From: Candidatus Thiodiazotropha endolucinida
GTDB taxonomy: Bacteria; Pseudomonadota; Gammaproteobacteria; Chromatiales; Chromatiaceae
Assembly: GCF_001715975.1 (NCBI RefSeq)
Contig: NZ_MARB01000015.1
Location: forward strand, 62,001 to 126,000
Direction of reading: 5' to 3'
DNA: 64,000 nucleotides
Below the pieces are notes generated by a model. That model did no database searches, was not told where the DNA came from, and saw nothing but the letters and a program-made list of their open reading frames with translations. Position numbers and translations under genes: made by a program. Positions within the stretch are counted from its first letter, which is position 1. Every line of letters begins with the position of its first letter. Shown piece after piece: positions 1 through 8,935 of this stretch.

Positions 1-1179
1 GGCACACTCGTGCTCGGCACAGACCTCGAGATGGCCTACAAGCACCAGCTCTGGGGTCCCAGCACATTGGTTGCGGGTGTGACCGCCCGGCGCGATGACA
101 CCGAAGGCGCGAAAAAATTCACCTATGCGGATGTTGAAACCAGCCCGCCGCCCCCCTGGAACCCGATGGGGCCTGAAACCATCCTGCATACCAATTCCGA
201 TGAAGCCGGCGAATTGCTCGAGGAGGAGGATGCAACTAATACATTGTACGGTTTCTTTATCCAGGAGACCCTGCATCCGAATCGACGCACCACCCTCGAC
301 ATCGGCTTTCGTTACGACCGCAACCACTTCGATATCGACAATACCGCCTATGGCGAATACAGCTGGGGCGCCGGAAGTTATACCTTCTTCGACACCCCGG
401 AGAGCACCAATACAGATAAGACCTTCAACCTCTTCTCACCCAAGCTGGGTCTGACCTATGAACTCAGCAACTTGTTGAATCTCTACACTGTCATCGCCCA
501 GTCGGGACAGGTCCCATCGGAGTCGGAGATTCAGAGCAACCCAAAACTCGATGCCGCCACCGCACGCAATGTGGAGATCGGTTTGAAGGGGCGAGCTCAA
601 GCATGGTCCTTCGATCTCGCCCTCTATCGCACCACCGTCAGTGATGAGATCGTTTCGGTACTGAATGAGGATCTGACCACAGAGTTTCAAAATGCCGGCG
701 AGACGTTGAAGAAGGGATTGGAGTTGAGCGGGCGCTACGATCTCAACCGCCATTTCTGGCTGGAAGGCAGTTTTGCTTACAGCGACTACAGCTTCACTGA
801 CTTTGAGGAGTTGGTGCGTACAGGCCGAAACCAAACACCGGTCGATCGCTCCGGCAATCAGCTTCCATTCATACCCAGGCAACAATACGGCCTCGGCATG
901 GGCTACAGTCACCCGGCAGGTTTCAAAGCGATATTGCGCAGCAACAGCTGGGGCAGCTACTACGTCGACAACGCCAATACGGAAAAGTATGGCGGCTATG
1001 ATTTTGTCACGAACCTGCTGCTGAGTTATCAAACCGGTCCTCACACGCTCTCGCTGAATGTGGAAAACCTGTTCGACAAACTCTACGCCCTTGAAGTCAA
1101 GAAGAGCACCAGCGGCGATAAGACCTTCTCGGCTGCCTCACCGCGCAGCGCCATGCTGAGTTACACCTATAACTTTTAA
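1..1179 (+). CDS. TonB-dependent outer-membrane receptor, C-terminal part
   Basis: The reading frame is open from the first base, so the signal peptide, TonB box and plug domain lie outside the window and the GTG at 10 is not a real start. The visible 390 or so residues look like a receptor beta-barrel: alternating strands, the FSPKLGLTYE segment typical of these receptors, NVEIGLKG, the LFDKLY segment near the end, and a terminal phenylalanine (YTYNF) as expected for BamA-dependent assembly. Such receptors take up scarce metals, metal chelates or cobalamin using energy from TonB. The genes that follow, ending in exbB-exbD-tonB, suggest one operon for one substrate. The substrate cannot be read from the sequence. 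Confidence 0.9.
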   Translation, partial: GTLVLGTDLEMAYKHQLWGPSTLVAGVTARRDDTEGAKKFTYADVETSPPPPWNPMGPETILHTNSDEAGELLEEEDATNTLYGFFIQETLHPNRRTTLDIGFRYDRNHFDIDNTAYGEYSWGAGSYTFFDTPESTNTDKTFNLFSPKLGLTYELSNLLNLYTVIAQSGQVPSESEIQSNPKLDAATARNVEIGLKGRAQAWSFDLALYRTTVSDEIVSVLNEDLTTEFQNAGETLKKGLELSGRYDLNRHFWLEGSFAYSDYSFTDFEELVRTGRNQTPVDRSGNQLPFIPRQQYGLGMGYSHPAGFKAILRSNSWGSYYVDNANTEKYGGYDFVTNLLLSYQTGPHTLSLNVENLFDKLYALEVKKSTSGDKTFSAASPRSAMLSYTYNF

Positions 1180-1191
1180 GGAAAGCATCCC

Positions 1192-1983
1192 ATGCATCAA
1201 CTGTTAGGTGTTGTTATCCCTGCCTGTATGCTCTCTCTCGCCGGTGTTGCAATCGGTGCGGAGGGCGGGGACGCAACCAAGCCCCCTCAACCCGCCCATG
1301 ATCACCGCGGCGAAAAGCGAATTGTCCTGGAGAATGGTGATGGCGCCATCATCACTCTCTGGAAACCGGATCTCTCTACCCAACAACTCACCCCCGATCA
1401 CAATGTTGTCACGATACCGATGACCGGTATCGACAACTACCACGCCATCGTGGCGGAAAAGGATTGGGGTGATCACAAAGAGGCAGTGATACGTTACGAG
1501 TACAGGTTCGGACGCCCCAGCAAACAGAGCCCCTCCCAACTGGTGGCGAAACAAAAGACCGAGTTTGAGATAGTACCCGATCCGATTCCACGGGAGCACT
1601 ATCGCTATCACTCATTACAGAGCTGGAATTATTTGGTGCGTTTCAACGGCAGACCGGTCAACGACCTCGAGGTCGTACTGAATACCGCCAACGGCACGCA
1701 GCTATCATCGACTACCGATTCCCACGGTCGGGTCTCTTTTCAGATCCCCGACGACTTCCCCGGCATGATTGAAGGAGAACGGGATAAGAGGCTTGGCCAG
1801 TTCACTGTCAGCAGCGAATACCTTGAAGGAAATAGGCGCTACACCACTCAACTCAACGCCGACTATCGTGTCAACCCCGCTCATTGGCAATCAACCCGTT
1901 TGGGTCTATTGGTGGTCGGCATCGGATTTATCGCCGGCGGCTTCCTTGGCCGAGTTAAAAGAAGCGGAGGAATGGTGCAATGA
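1192..1983 (+). CDS. Exported membrane-anchored protein, NikM/DUF4198-like
   Basis: A 263-residue protein with a signal peptide (about residues 1-23, ending AIGA) and a single C-terminal membrane helix (about 238-254, rich in Gly, Leu and Val), followed by a short basic tail. The middle looks like a beta-sandwich of the DUF4198/NikM type: a segment around 145-190 has the pattern of a domain in which a carried ligand or side chain is modified, with NGRPVNDLEVVL and DSHGRVSF. Members of that group sit beside nickel, cobalt or other metal importers. It follows the receptor by 12 bases and its stop overlaps the next start (ATGA at 1980). The family match is by eye and only moderately certain; a general periplasmic metal-binding role is inference. 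Confidence 0.6.
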   Translation: MHQLLGVVIPACMLSLAGVAIGAEGGDATKPPQPAHDHRGEKRIVLENGDGAIITLWKPDLSTQQLTPDHNVVTIPMTGIDNYHAIVAEKDWGDHKEAVIRYEYRFGRPSKQSPSQLVAKQKTEFEIVPDPIPREHYRYHSLQSWNYLVRFNGRPVNDLEVVLNTANGTQLSSTTDSHGRVSFQIPDDFPGMIEGERDKRLGQFTVSSEYLEGNRRYTTQLNADYRVNPAHWQSTRLGLLVVGIGFIAGGFLGRVKRSGGMVQ

Positions 1984-3035
1984 ACAATCCAATCAACCTT
2001 TCCGTGTTACGCAAAATTGTACAGCTTGGCGCCTTTATCTTTTTTGTCTACGGCGGGATTATCACCGGTTACTATCTGGAAGATAAGATCAGCGGTTCCC
2101 TGCCCGCCCTGAGCTGCGCCTACGATTTTCAAGGTTCCGACCTCTGCACCCTGATACCGATCCAGCACCAGATGGATCACCGCCTGGGCGAGGCAATTGC
2201 CAAGGGGGGAAACCTGCTGATGGGCGTCATGCCCACACTTATAACCCTGGGCACTTTCCTGCTCTTATTCGTGGTATTGAACAAGGCCTTCTGCGGCTGG
2301 ATCTGCCCACTGGGCACTTTCCAGGAGATCCTCCAGATTATTGGCCAGAAACTCGGTCTGCAACGTCATGAGACACTCTCCCGAGATCTGGTCAGCCGAA
2401 TTCGCCCGGCAAAGTGGTTCATCTTGCTTCTGCTGGTCTTCGCATTTCCCCTGCTAACCGGCATGGGCATGCTGAATCACGATCTGGGCGACCCGTTCTG
2501 TCGCATCTGTCCCAGTCGCATACTTACCACCCTGGCTACCGGTGAAACCACACAGCTCTATCTGGACACCGCCAACACAACCACCATTGTGATGTCATTG
2601 CTGGGGGATTTTATTTTCGGTCTGATGATTGCGCTGGCGCTGACTGTGCGCCAGCCCTTCTGCCGCATCTGCCCCATGCTTGCCCTGCATGCGGTTTTTC
2701 GCAAAATCGGTCTGCTGCGTCTGATAAAGAACGGTACGCCTCGTTGCGATCGCTGCGGCCTTTGCGCCAAGGCCTGCCCCATGGATATACATGAGATCCA
2801 TACCGATATGGAGAGCCGTAATGTCACCTTTGAGGACTGTACACTTTGTGGCCGCTGCGTGGAGTTCTGTCCCGACAAGGATGTGCTGCAGCTGAAATAC
2901 ACCCTGTTCCCGATCTTTAGTTCCAGTCCGCAATACTTCAAGCAGCGTAAGAAACAGCAAACCCAATGGGAGAAAGGCAATCTCATCGCCTGGTACAAAA
3001 AACGGCCCATGTCATCGAAGGCAGAGTCGTCATGA
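1980..3035 (+). CDS. Membrane polyferredoxin, NapH/CcoG-like 4Fe-4S protein
   Basis: This 351-residue protein has about five hydrophobic helices and many cysteines. C105 and C109 lie in FCGWICPLGTFQE, the signature of the NapH/NosR/CcoG membrane electron carriers. CxxCP pairs follow at 174/177 and 228/231. Two classic 4Fe-4S motifs close the protein: C256, C259, C262, C266 and C287, C290, C293, C297. It probably moves electrons across or along the inner membrane. CcoG relatives reduce copper for cbb3 oxidase assembly, so a metal-reducing role in this uptake operon is plausible but unproven. Start ATG 1980 overlaps the preceding stop; its own stop overlaps the next start. Confidence 0.85.
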   Translation: MNNPINLSVLRKIVQLGAFIFFVYGGIITGYYLEDKISGSLPALSCAYDFQGSDLCTLIPIQHQMDHRLGEAIAKGGNLLMGVMPTLITLGTFLLLFVVLNKAFCGWICPLGTFQEILQIIGQKLGLQRHETLSRDLVSRIRPAKWFILLLLVFAFPLLTGMGMLNHDLGDPFCRICPSRILTTLATGETTQLYLDTANTTTIVMSLLGDFIFGLMIALALTVRQPFCRICPMLALHAVFRKIGLLRLIKNGTPRCDRCGLCAKACPMDIHEIHTDMESRNVTFEDCTLCGRCVEFCPDKDVLQLKYTLFPIFSSSPQYFKQRKKQQTQWEKGNLIAWYKKRPMSSKAESS

Positions 3036-3742
3036 TACCCATTGAACCGGTCAGCCTCAGCTTCGGTGCCGCACTGTTGCTGGGACTCAGTTTCGGTGCC
3101 GGCCCATGCAATATCGCCTGCCTCCCCTATCTGGGGCCTGTCTTCACCACCAGAGACGATGGCATTACGGGCGCCTGGCGCATCCTGCTCCCATTCTCCC
3201 TGGGCCGCATCAGTGGTTACACCTTGCTGGCGGGCGCGGCGGGTTGGGCCGGTCTCTGGGTGGAAGATCTGGTTGCCGGTCCCTGGGTTCGCTGGCTGCT
3301 GGGTGGCGCTACGATTCTGGTGGCGTTCTCCATTCTGTGGCGACGCCGCACCAGCGGATGTAATTCGGCCTGCTCCACGACACGCACCGTAACGATCGAG
3401 AACAGACCGCCTCAGCAAAACCGTCTCATGAGTCAAGGTAGTCTGCCCGGGGGCCTCTACTTGATGGGACTGGGCATGGCATTCAATCCCTGCGCCCCCC
3501 TGACGACAATAATTCTTGCCGCGGCGACAAGCGCCAGTATCCTCTCGGGCGCATCCCTGGGTGTCGCTTTCGCCGTGGGCGCAGTCATTCTACCAACCCT
3601 TATCTTCGCCTTTGGCGTAGCCCATTTCGGTCACCAGATCAGACTCCACCTAGCACACCACCGAGCCGCCCTGGAAAACACCAGCATCGGACTGCTAGTC
3701 ATGATCGGTTGTGCCACCGCATTCGGATGGATCACACCATGA
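3032..3742 (+). CDS. CcdA/TauE-SafE-like integral membrane protein
   Basis: A 236-residue protein with about six hydrophobic helices. I use the ATG at 3032, which overlaps the previous stop as ATGA; an in-frame upstream start at 2966 would lie deep inside the preceding gene. Paired cysteines occur in GAGPCNIACLPYLGP near the N-terminus and a single one in FNPCAPL in the second half, resembling the DsbD/CcdA arrangement in which two symmetric halves carry reactive cysteines. Proteins of this type are often annotated as sulfite exporter TauE/SafE or cytochrome biogenesis protein and frequently accompany CcoG-like ferredoxins and copper proteins. Moving reducing equivalents to the periplasm is a reasonable guess. 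Confidence 0.7.
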   Translation: MIPIEPVSLSFGAALLLGLSFGAGPCNIACLPYLGPVFTTRDDGITGAWRILLPFSLGRISGYTLLAGAAGWAGLWVEDLVAGPWVRWLLGGATILVAFSILWRRRTSGCNSACSTTRTVTIENRPPQQNRLMSQGSLPGGLYLMGLGMAFNPCAPLTTIILAAATSASILSGASLGVAFAVGAVILPTLIFAFGVAHFGHQIRLHLAHHRAALENTSIGLLVMIGCATAFGWITP

Positions 3743-4401
3743 GCATCACTGAACTCCTTGCCAAGGGCGGGCCGGTTATCTGGATCCTTGCCCTCTACTC
3801 ATCCATAGGACTGGCCATTGTGCTGGAACGCTATTTTCTGTTTCTACGCCTGCGGCAACTGCCAAAAAACTGGATGGCAAGACTGGGACAACTACTCGAT
3901 GAGTCACAGGCCCAACAGCAGATTGCAGCACTCAAGGGACCGGAGGCCAACGTGATCCGTGCCGTGGTAGAGGCACAATCCGAGGGTGTGAAAGACCTTC
4001 GAGGCGTGGGTGAGCGTGTGCGTGGCGAGGAGATCCAACGCATGGAGTTCGGCCTGCGAACCCTTGGCATACTTGGCAACACCGCCCCCCTGCTCGGCCT
4101 GCTGGGCACCATCACCGGCATGATCAAGGCCTTCATGGTTATCGAGCAGGCGGGGGGTAAAGTGGATGCACAGGCCCTGGCCGGTGGGATCTGGGAGGCC
4201 ATGATCACTACCGGCGTGGGACTTGCGGTCGCCATTCCGCTGCTGCTGATGCTGCATTTTCTGGAAGGGAGCGTCGAACGCCGTGCGAAGAAACTAAGCC
4301 GTTGTATCGCACTGTTACTGGAGAGACGTAGTCTCGAACCCGTACTCATAACGGAGGTGCAACAGACTCACCAGTGGGAGAACATCACCGATGGAGTATG
4401 A
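3739..4401 (+). CDS. exbB: ExbB/TolQ/MotA-family proton channel subunit
   Basis: 220 residues from ATG 3739, which overlaps the previous stop. Helices lie at about residues 12-32, 115-140 and 155-180. The motif LGNTAPLLGLLGTITGMI and the later ITTGVGLAVAIPLLL are the conserved pore helices of ExbB/TolQ. ExbB with ExbD converts the proton gradient into movement of TonB, which opens outer-membrane receptors. The gene overlaps exbD by 11 bases. Its place behind a receptor and before tonB argues for a TonB-specific rather than a Tol-Pal role. Confidence 0.92.
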   Translation: MSITELLAKGGPVIWILALYSSIGLAIVLERYFLFLRLRQLPKNWMARLGQLLDESQAQQQIAALKGPEANVIRAVVEAQSEGVKDLRGVGERVRGEEIQRMEFGLRTLGILGNTAPLLGLLGTITGMIKAFMVIEQAGGKVDAQALAGGIWEAMITTGVGLAVAIPLLLMLHFLEGSVERRAKKLSRCIALLLERRSLEPVLITEVQQTHQWENITDGV

Positions 4402-4792
4402 GTACAAAAGACGCTCCAGCCAGGTACTCAATCTCACACCCTTGATTGATATCGTGTTCCTGCTGTTGGTCTTTTTCATGCTCACGGCCCACTTCATTGA
4501 AGACGAAGCCATCGATATACAACTGCCGGTGGCGGAAAGCAGCCTACCAAGTGATGATGATGACACGGTGGAGGTTGCCCTGTTACCCAATGGAGATCTG
4601 CTGGTGGATGGCCGGGCGGCAACACTGGACAACCTGGAGGATACACTGCGCGGCGCCCTGCACGCCCCCAACAAGCGTTATGTAAGATTGAAGGGTGACC
4701 AGGCCGCTGCCTTCGGAGCGGGGGTGAAGGTGATCGATGCTGCACGTAGTGCCGGCGCCGAATCCCTCGATATTCTCACAGAGAAGCCATGA
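4391..4792 (+). CDS. exbD: ExbD/TolR-family protein
   Basis: 133 residues with one N-terminal membrane helix at about 17-35. The sequence LTPLIDIVFLLLVFFML contains the essential membrane aspartate (in LIDIV) that carries protons in ExbD/TolR. The periplasmic remainder has the usual small alpha/beta fold and ends in the RLKGDQAAAFGAGVKVIDAA region. Start ATG 4391 lies inside the end of exbB; its end overlaps tonB by 4 bases (ATGA at 4789), so translation is likely coupled. Confidence 0.93.
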   Translation: MEYEYKRRSSQVLNLTPLIDIVFLLLVFFMLTAHFIEDEAIDIQLPVAESSLPSDDDDTVEVALLPNGDLLVDGRAATLDNLEDTLRGALHAPNKRYVRLKGDQAAAFGAGVKVIDAARSAGAESLDILTEKP

Positions 4793-5466
4793 CCAGAACA
4801 AGCACCGGTTGGCGTCTGCTGGCACTGTCGTTCTCTCTGCTACTGCACCTTACGATTATCACAGAATGGTCTGACAAAATGGTCACCCAGGCCGCCGTCG
4901 AGCAGATCGAAAAACCACAGCTATTGGTGCAACTGACATTTCAAAAGCCACTCCCGGAAATCATTCCCGAGGTCATACAACCACCGAAGACTGTTGAAAA
5001 ACAGGTCGTCAAGCCAAAGCCGAAACCGAAACCGAAACCGAAAGTAAAACCAAAAATCAAAAAAAAGAGCCGGAGCAAAGCCATGCCCAAACCGGTTGTC
5101 GCTGAAACGGTACCCGTCACTCCCCCTGAGGAGAAACAGCTTGCAAGACAACCGCCGCCTCCACGGGTTCAACCCAAAGTCAACCTGAGGGAACAGTATC
5201 TGGCACAATTACTGGCCGTGATTGAAGCAAAAAAAACCTATCCAACAGTCGCGCGCCGCAGGAATATGGAGGGAAAGATCGAGGTCAGCTTCAACCTCTC
5301 CTGTGATGGCAAGGTATCAAAGCTGACCATTAAAGGGCCTCATGGCCTGTTGCGAAAAGCGGCGGGTAAAGCCATCGATGCCGCACAACCGTTACCGCAG
5401 CCACCTTCCCAGATCGAATGTCCGATACCGATTCACTACGCCATGGCCTATACCCTGGAAAAATAG
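4789..5466 (+). CDS. tonB: Energy transducer TonB
   Basis: 225 residues: a short cytoplasmic start, one membrane helix at about 8-24, a periplasmic linker with Lys-Pro repeats (KPKPKPKPKPK near residue 70) that spans the periplasm, and a C-terminal TonB domain from about 130. The C-terminal domain carries YPTVARRRNMEGKIEVSF, the conserved TonB_C signature, and ends at TLEK. It transmits energy from ExbBD to the TonB box of the receptor. Last gene of the operon; the next gene faces the other way. Confidence 0.93.
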   Translation: MTRTSTGWRLLALSFSLLLHLTIITEWSDKMVTQAAVEQIEKPQLLVQLTFQKPLPEIIPEVIQPPKTVEKQVVKPKPKPKPKPKVKPKIKKKSRSKAMPKPVVAETVPVTPPEEKQLARQPPPPRVQPKVNLREQYLAQLLAVIEAKKTYPTVARRRNMEGKIEVSFNLSCDGKVSKLTIKGPHGLLRKAAGKAIDAAQPLPQPPSQIECPIPIHYAMAYTLEK

Positions 5467-5474
5467 TTGGCAGT

Positions 5475-5491
5475 GTGGTGCCATGCACCAC
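5475..5491 (+). terminator. Weak hairpin after tonB
   Basis: GTGGTG and CACCAC flank a 5-base loop, 8 bases after the tonB stop. No T-run follows, so it is at best a weak or factor-dependent terminator between convergent genes. Confidence 0.25.
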
Positions 5492-5563
5492 CAATCACAG
5501 TTTATCGACTATTTTGAAGATGGAATCCAAACTCTGTTCAGTTTCCTGACATACAGAGCAGGA

Positions 5564-8197
5564 TCAGCCTTCTGCATCAGGGAGATAACGTTCAAATTCT
5601 CCAGCACTAACGGGTTTCGAATAAAAATAACCCTGCGCATAATCACAGCCGGAGTGCTTTAACAACTGCATCTGGCTTTCAGTTTCAACACCCTCGGCAA
5701 TAACCTTAATTCCCAGCTTGTGAGCCATTGCAATCATCGCTTCACATAAAATCATTTCCTGCGAATCTTCTTCAAGGTTTCGCACGAATGATTGGTCAAT
5801 CTTGATGAAATCAATATGGAAGTCTTTGAGGTAAGAGAGTGAGGAGTAGCCGGTTCCGAAGTCATCCAGTGCCACCTCGATATTATGATCCCGGAACACC
5901 AGCAACTGCTCATGCACACTGCTTTCATTTTCCATCAGCAGATTTTCGGTGATTTCGACGACTACACTGCTTCCATGCAATTGCAGCTTTTTCAACTGCT
6001 GCAGCCACTGTTGATGCGCTATTCTGTTACGGAACTGCAAGGGTGATTTGTTGATACTGATCTGAAATCCTTCACAGGTCCTGTCTGACCATTCAACCAA
6101 TTGCCGCATCACTTCATCAAAAACCCAGTTGCCAATATCAATAATCAGCCCAGACTCTTCTGCCAGGGAGATAAACTCGGCAGGTAATATCATTCCTCTT
6201 TCCGGGTGTTTCCAGCGTAATAATGCCTCTGCTTTGCCAACGGAACCGTTGGACAGGTCAATTACCGGCTGGTAAACCAGCTCGAATTGATTACTGGATA
6301 GTGCATTGCGTAAATCTCCCAGCAGAAACTGCCGTTTGATCGAAGCCGCCTGCATTTCTGAGGTGAAATAACTGAAACGGCTGCGGCCGGACTTTTTTGC
6401 CCGATACATCGCCTGGTCTGCATTCTTTAGAAGACTTGATGCCTCTTCTCCATCATCAGGATAAATGGTGATGCCGATACTGGCAGAAATATATATCTGA
6501 TTGACATCAATCTTGAACGGCTTACTGAGCTCATCAATGATATTTTGGGCAATACTGTCCAGCCTTGAGGTGTAGCCCAGTTCACTGATAATCATGGCGA
6601 ACTCATCGCCGCCAATGCGCGCGATCGCATCTGACTCCCTTATACAGTTTTGCATGCGACGCGTGGCGTCTATCAGAAGCCTGTCACCTATTTCATGACT
6701 GAGGCTGTCATTCACTTCCTTGAAATGGTCAAGGTCAATAAAGAAGAGCCCAAATTGAGCCTGCCTGCGCCTTGTCCGTTTGATTTCAGTATCCAGAAGA
6801 GTGAAAAACATGCGCCGATTTGGCAGATTTGTCAGGACATCGTAATTTGCATGCCTGAGCACCAGGTCTTCATTTATTTTCTTATCGGTGATATCAGATA
6901 AAAGCCCTATATAGTGATCAATCTGATTTTGATCATCCAATACGGTGTTGATACTCAGGTAAGAATAGAATTCCTTTCCCGACCTGTTTCTGTTCCAGAG
7001 CTCAGCTTGCCAATGACCGATTTCATTTATTTCGTCCCACATTTTGCGGTACAGCTCTTTACTGTTCCTCTCAGATGCAAGGAATTTAGGATCTTTGCCA
7101 ATGACCTCGGCAGGCGGATAACCGGTTATTTCGGTAAATGCAGGATTCACGCTGATAATCCGGTTGTCTTTATCCGAAATCATCATCCCCTGACTGCTTG
7201 CACGGAATATGATTGACGCCAACTCACGCTCGGTGATGTCGGAATGGGTTCCAACCATGCGTAATGCCAAACCCTGCTCATTCCGGCTGACGACTTTTCC
7301 CCGGCTAAGCACCCATGTCCAAGAACCATCTTTATGCAGCAGTCGATGTTTGCTTGTGAAAAACGGTGTTTTGCCATCCAGATGCAACTGCAAATGATGC
7401 TTTACCAGGGCGATATCATCCGGATGAATCCTGGATGAACTAAAATCCTGAACAAGTTCGCGGTCAATAATATGCACGAGTGTGTTTTCGACGCTATGAT
7501 GCGTCTCGTTACTCTTCTGGATATCCCAATCCCAAACCTCTTCGTGATTGCTTTCAAAAACAAAGCGCCACTTTTCCTCGTTTTCAAGCAAGGCCTGTTC
7601 AGCCTGCTTGCGCAGCGTTTTCTCACGCATCAGGTCCATGGTTCGCGACGACAGACTGTCGTACATCTTCAACACTGTCTCTATGAGCAGCTGCATTGAA
7701 CCGCTCATCTCTTCGTGAGCCGACTGCTTGGCCTGAGTGACACTTTTGCCGTTCTCAATGGCAAGAATCACTTTCGCCATGCGTTTATCGTTATCCAGGA
7801 TATGGTAGGCAAGCCAGTGGGTCAGAAATCCGACCGTATCCTGCATAATCTGATCATAGTCTTCGCGACCCTCCCTGCCCCTGAGATCAATGACATGTGA
7901 AATAAAGGACTTGTGGGTTTTTTCGTGGGAATTAAATGATTCATCGTTGAGAAGGTATTTACGCCAAACCTCCTCTTCCGCCTTGAAGTGATAGTCGGCA
8001 TAATCAAACAGCTCATCAAAAACCTCATTTAGGATTTTTTTACTTGAACGGTTTGCCAGATGAACAGCAAGGTGATTGAGTATTTGCACCAGTTTCTGGT
8101 GCTGTTCATCGATTAGAGCGATACCCGTCTCGAAATTTTTGTCCCATGGAAAAATCTCGAACGATTCGATTGAATTCTCAGTTTCAACCGCTCTCAT
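5564..8197 (-). CDS. Hemerythrin-PAS-PAS-GGDEF-EAL cyclic-di-GMP protein
   Basis: 877 residues. A bacteriohemerythrin domain (about 14-145) keeps the full set of diiron ligands: H33, H70, E74, H91, H95, H132 and D137. Two PAS domains follow (about 205-325 and 330-440). The GGDEF domain (about 450-610) has an intact GGDEF at 529-533 and an inhibitory RxxD site (R520, D523). The EAL domain (about 625-870) keeps EALLRW, the DDFGTGYSSL loop, AEGVETE and QGYFYSKP, so both synthesis and hydrolysis of c-di-GMP are possible. Diiron hemerythrins bind oxygen or react with NO, so it probably links oxygen or redox state to c-di-GMP. No membrane segment is seen. Start ATG 8197; the gene stands alone. Confidence 0.93.
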   Translation of the reverse strand: MRAVETENSIESFEIFPWDKNFETGIALIDEQHQKLVQILNHLAVHLANRSSKKILNEVFDELFDYADYHFKAEEEVWRKYLLNDESFNSHEKTHKSFISHVIDLRGREGREDYDQIMQDTVGFLTHWLAYHILDNDKRMAKVILAIENGKSVTQAKQSAHEEMSGSMQLLIETVLKMYDSLSSRTMDLMREKTLRKQAEQALLENEEKWRFVFESNHEEVWDWDIQKSNETHHSVENTLVHIIDRELVQDFSSSRIHPDDIALVKHHLQLHLDGKTPFFTSKHRLLHKDGSWTWVLSRGKVVSRNEQGLALRMVGTHSDITERELASIIFRASSQGMMISDKDNRIISVNPAFTEITGYPPAEVIGKDPKFLASERNSKELYRKMWDEINEIGHWQAELWNRNRSGKEFYSYLSINTVLDDQNQIDHYIGLLSDITDKKINEDLVLRHANYDVLTNLPNRRMFFTLLDTEIKRTRRRQAQFGLFFIDLDHFKEVNDSLSHEIGDRLLIDATRRMQNCIRESDAIARIGGDEFAMIISELGYTSRLDSIAQNIIDELSKPFKIDVNQIYISASIGITIYPDDGEEASSLLKNADQAMYRAKKSGRSRFSYFTSEMQAASIKRQFLLGDLRNALSSNQFELVYQPVIDLSNGSVGKAEALLRWKHPERGMILPAEFISLAEESGLIIDIGNWVFDEVMRQLVEWSDRTCEGFQISINKSPLQFRNRIAHQQWLQQLKKLQLHGSSVVVEITENLLMENESSVHEQLLVFRDHNIEVALDDFGTGYSSLSYLKDFHIDFIKIDQSFVRNLEEDSQEMILCEAMIAMAHKLGIKVIAEGVETESQMQLLKHSGCDYAQGYFYSKPVSAGEFERYLPDAEG

Positions 8198-8410
8198 ACC
8201 AGTACCTTTGTTGGGATTGAAATTTACTTGTAACGAATACCACTGATGGCGCTACCGACAAGGGTCATAGACCCGTAAGCATCTGATTGATATTTTCTCT
8301 GTTAACCTTACCCGTCATTTCTACTGCTCTTTTTCTCCCTATTGTAATCCATAATTCACAACTTGCACCAAGTCATAGCTGTTTCAAATCCCCCCTAATG
8401 AATAGTGGAT

Positions 8411-8935
8411 TTAACCGATCGGTGTCATGCTGTTCGCATAGATTGCCATTTCAAATGCATGTCGTTGTGGATCAGGATCCTCCATTGATTCAATCAGCCG
8501 TAGTTTTTCTATATATGTCGCAGGCAAATCATATTCCAGAGCACCAGTGAGCACATGGTGCTTATACCAATGGTATGGCTTTAATGTGCGATCGATGAAT
8601 GTGGCGTAATAGGTATAGGCGGCTAGCATCTCACCATCGGGATCAATGAGCTCAACCATTTTTTCCTCGTACCCTTGACCTAATCCCTCTTTGCTATCCA
8701 ACACTGCCTTCTCTGACTTGGCGATTTCAAAAATGACGCCACTCACAGTGTACCGGTCGCTTTTTGTTTCATAGGCATCGCATTTAGCGGAACCGTCCAG
8801 GCTTTTCTTATGGAAATGCAATTCATGGCCAGGTAGTGATGCCGAAGTAACAAATCTTGCCGAAGGCACTCTACTCAGCAGCCGCCTGCTCGACATATTT
8901 GATCCATAAGAGAAATAAAGCATATGAGCACTCAA
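8411..8935 (-). CDS. Gamma-glutamylcyclotransferase-family protein
   Basis: 174 residues. The substrate-loop motif YGSN occurs at residues 10-13 and the expected catalytic glutamate is E83 in DSKEGLGQGYE, so the active site of the GGCT/AIG2-like fold appears intact. These enzymes release 5-oxoproline from gamma-glutamyl amines or dipeptides; the exact substrate is not evident. Two starts are possible, ATG 8935 (MSAHML) and ATG 8923. It sits 213 bases upstream of the hemerythrin gene on the same strand with no sign of functional coupling. Confidence 0.85.
   Translation of the reverse strand: MSAHMLYFSYGSNMSSRRLLSRVPSARFVTSASLPGHELHFHKKSLDGSAKCDAYETKSDRYTVSGVIFEIAKSEKAVLDSKEGLGQGYEEKMVELIDPDGEMLAAYTYYATFIDRTLKPYHWYKHHVLTGALEYDLPATYIEKLRLIESMEDPDPQRHAFEMAIYANSMTPIG

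Noticed and set aside
2558-3436. A 292-codon open frame antisense to the polyferredoxin and CcdA-like genes
   Set aside because: It spans the ends of two genes with clear cysteine motifs on the other strand.
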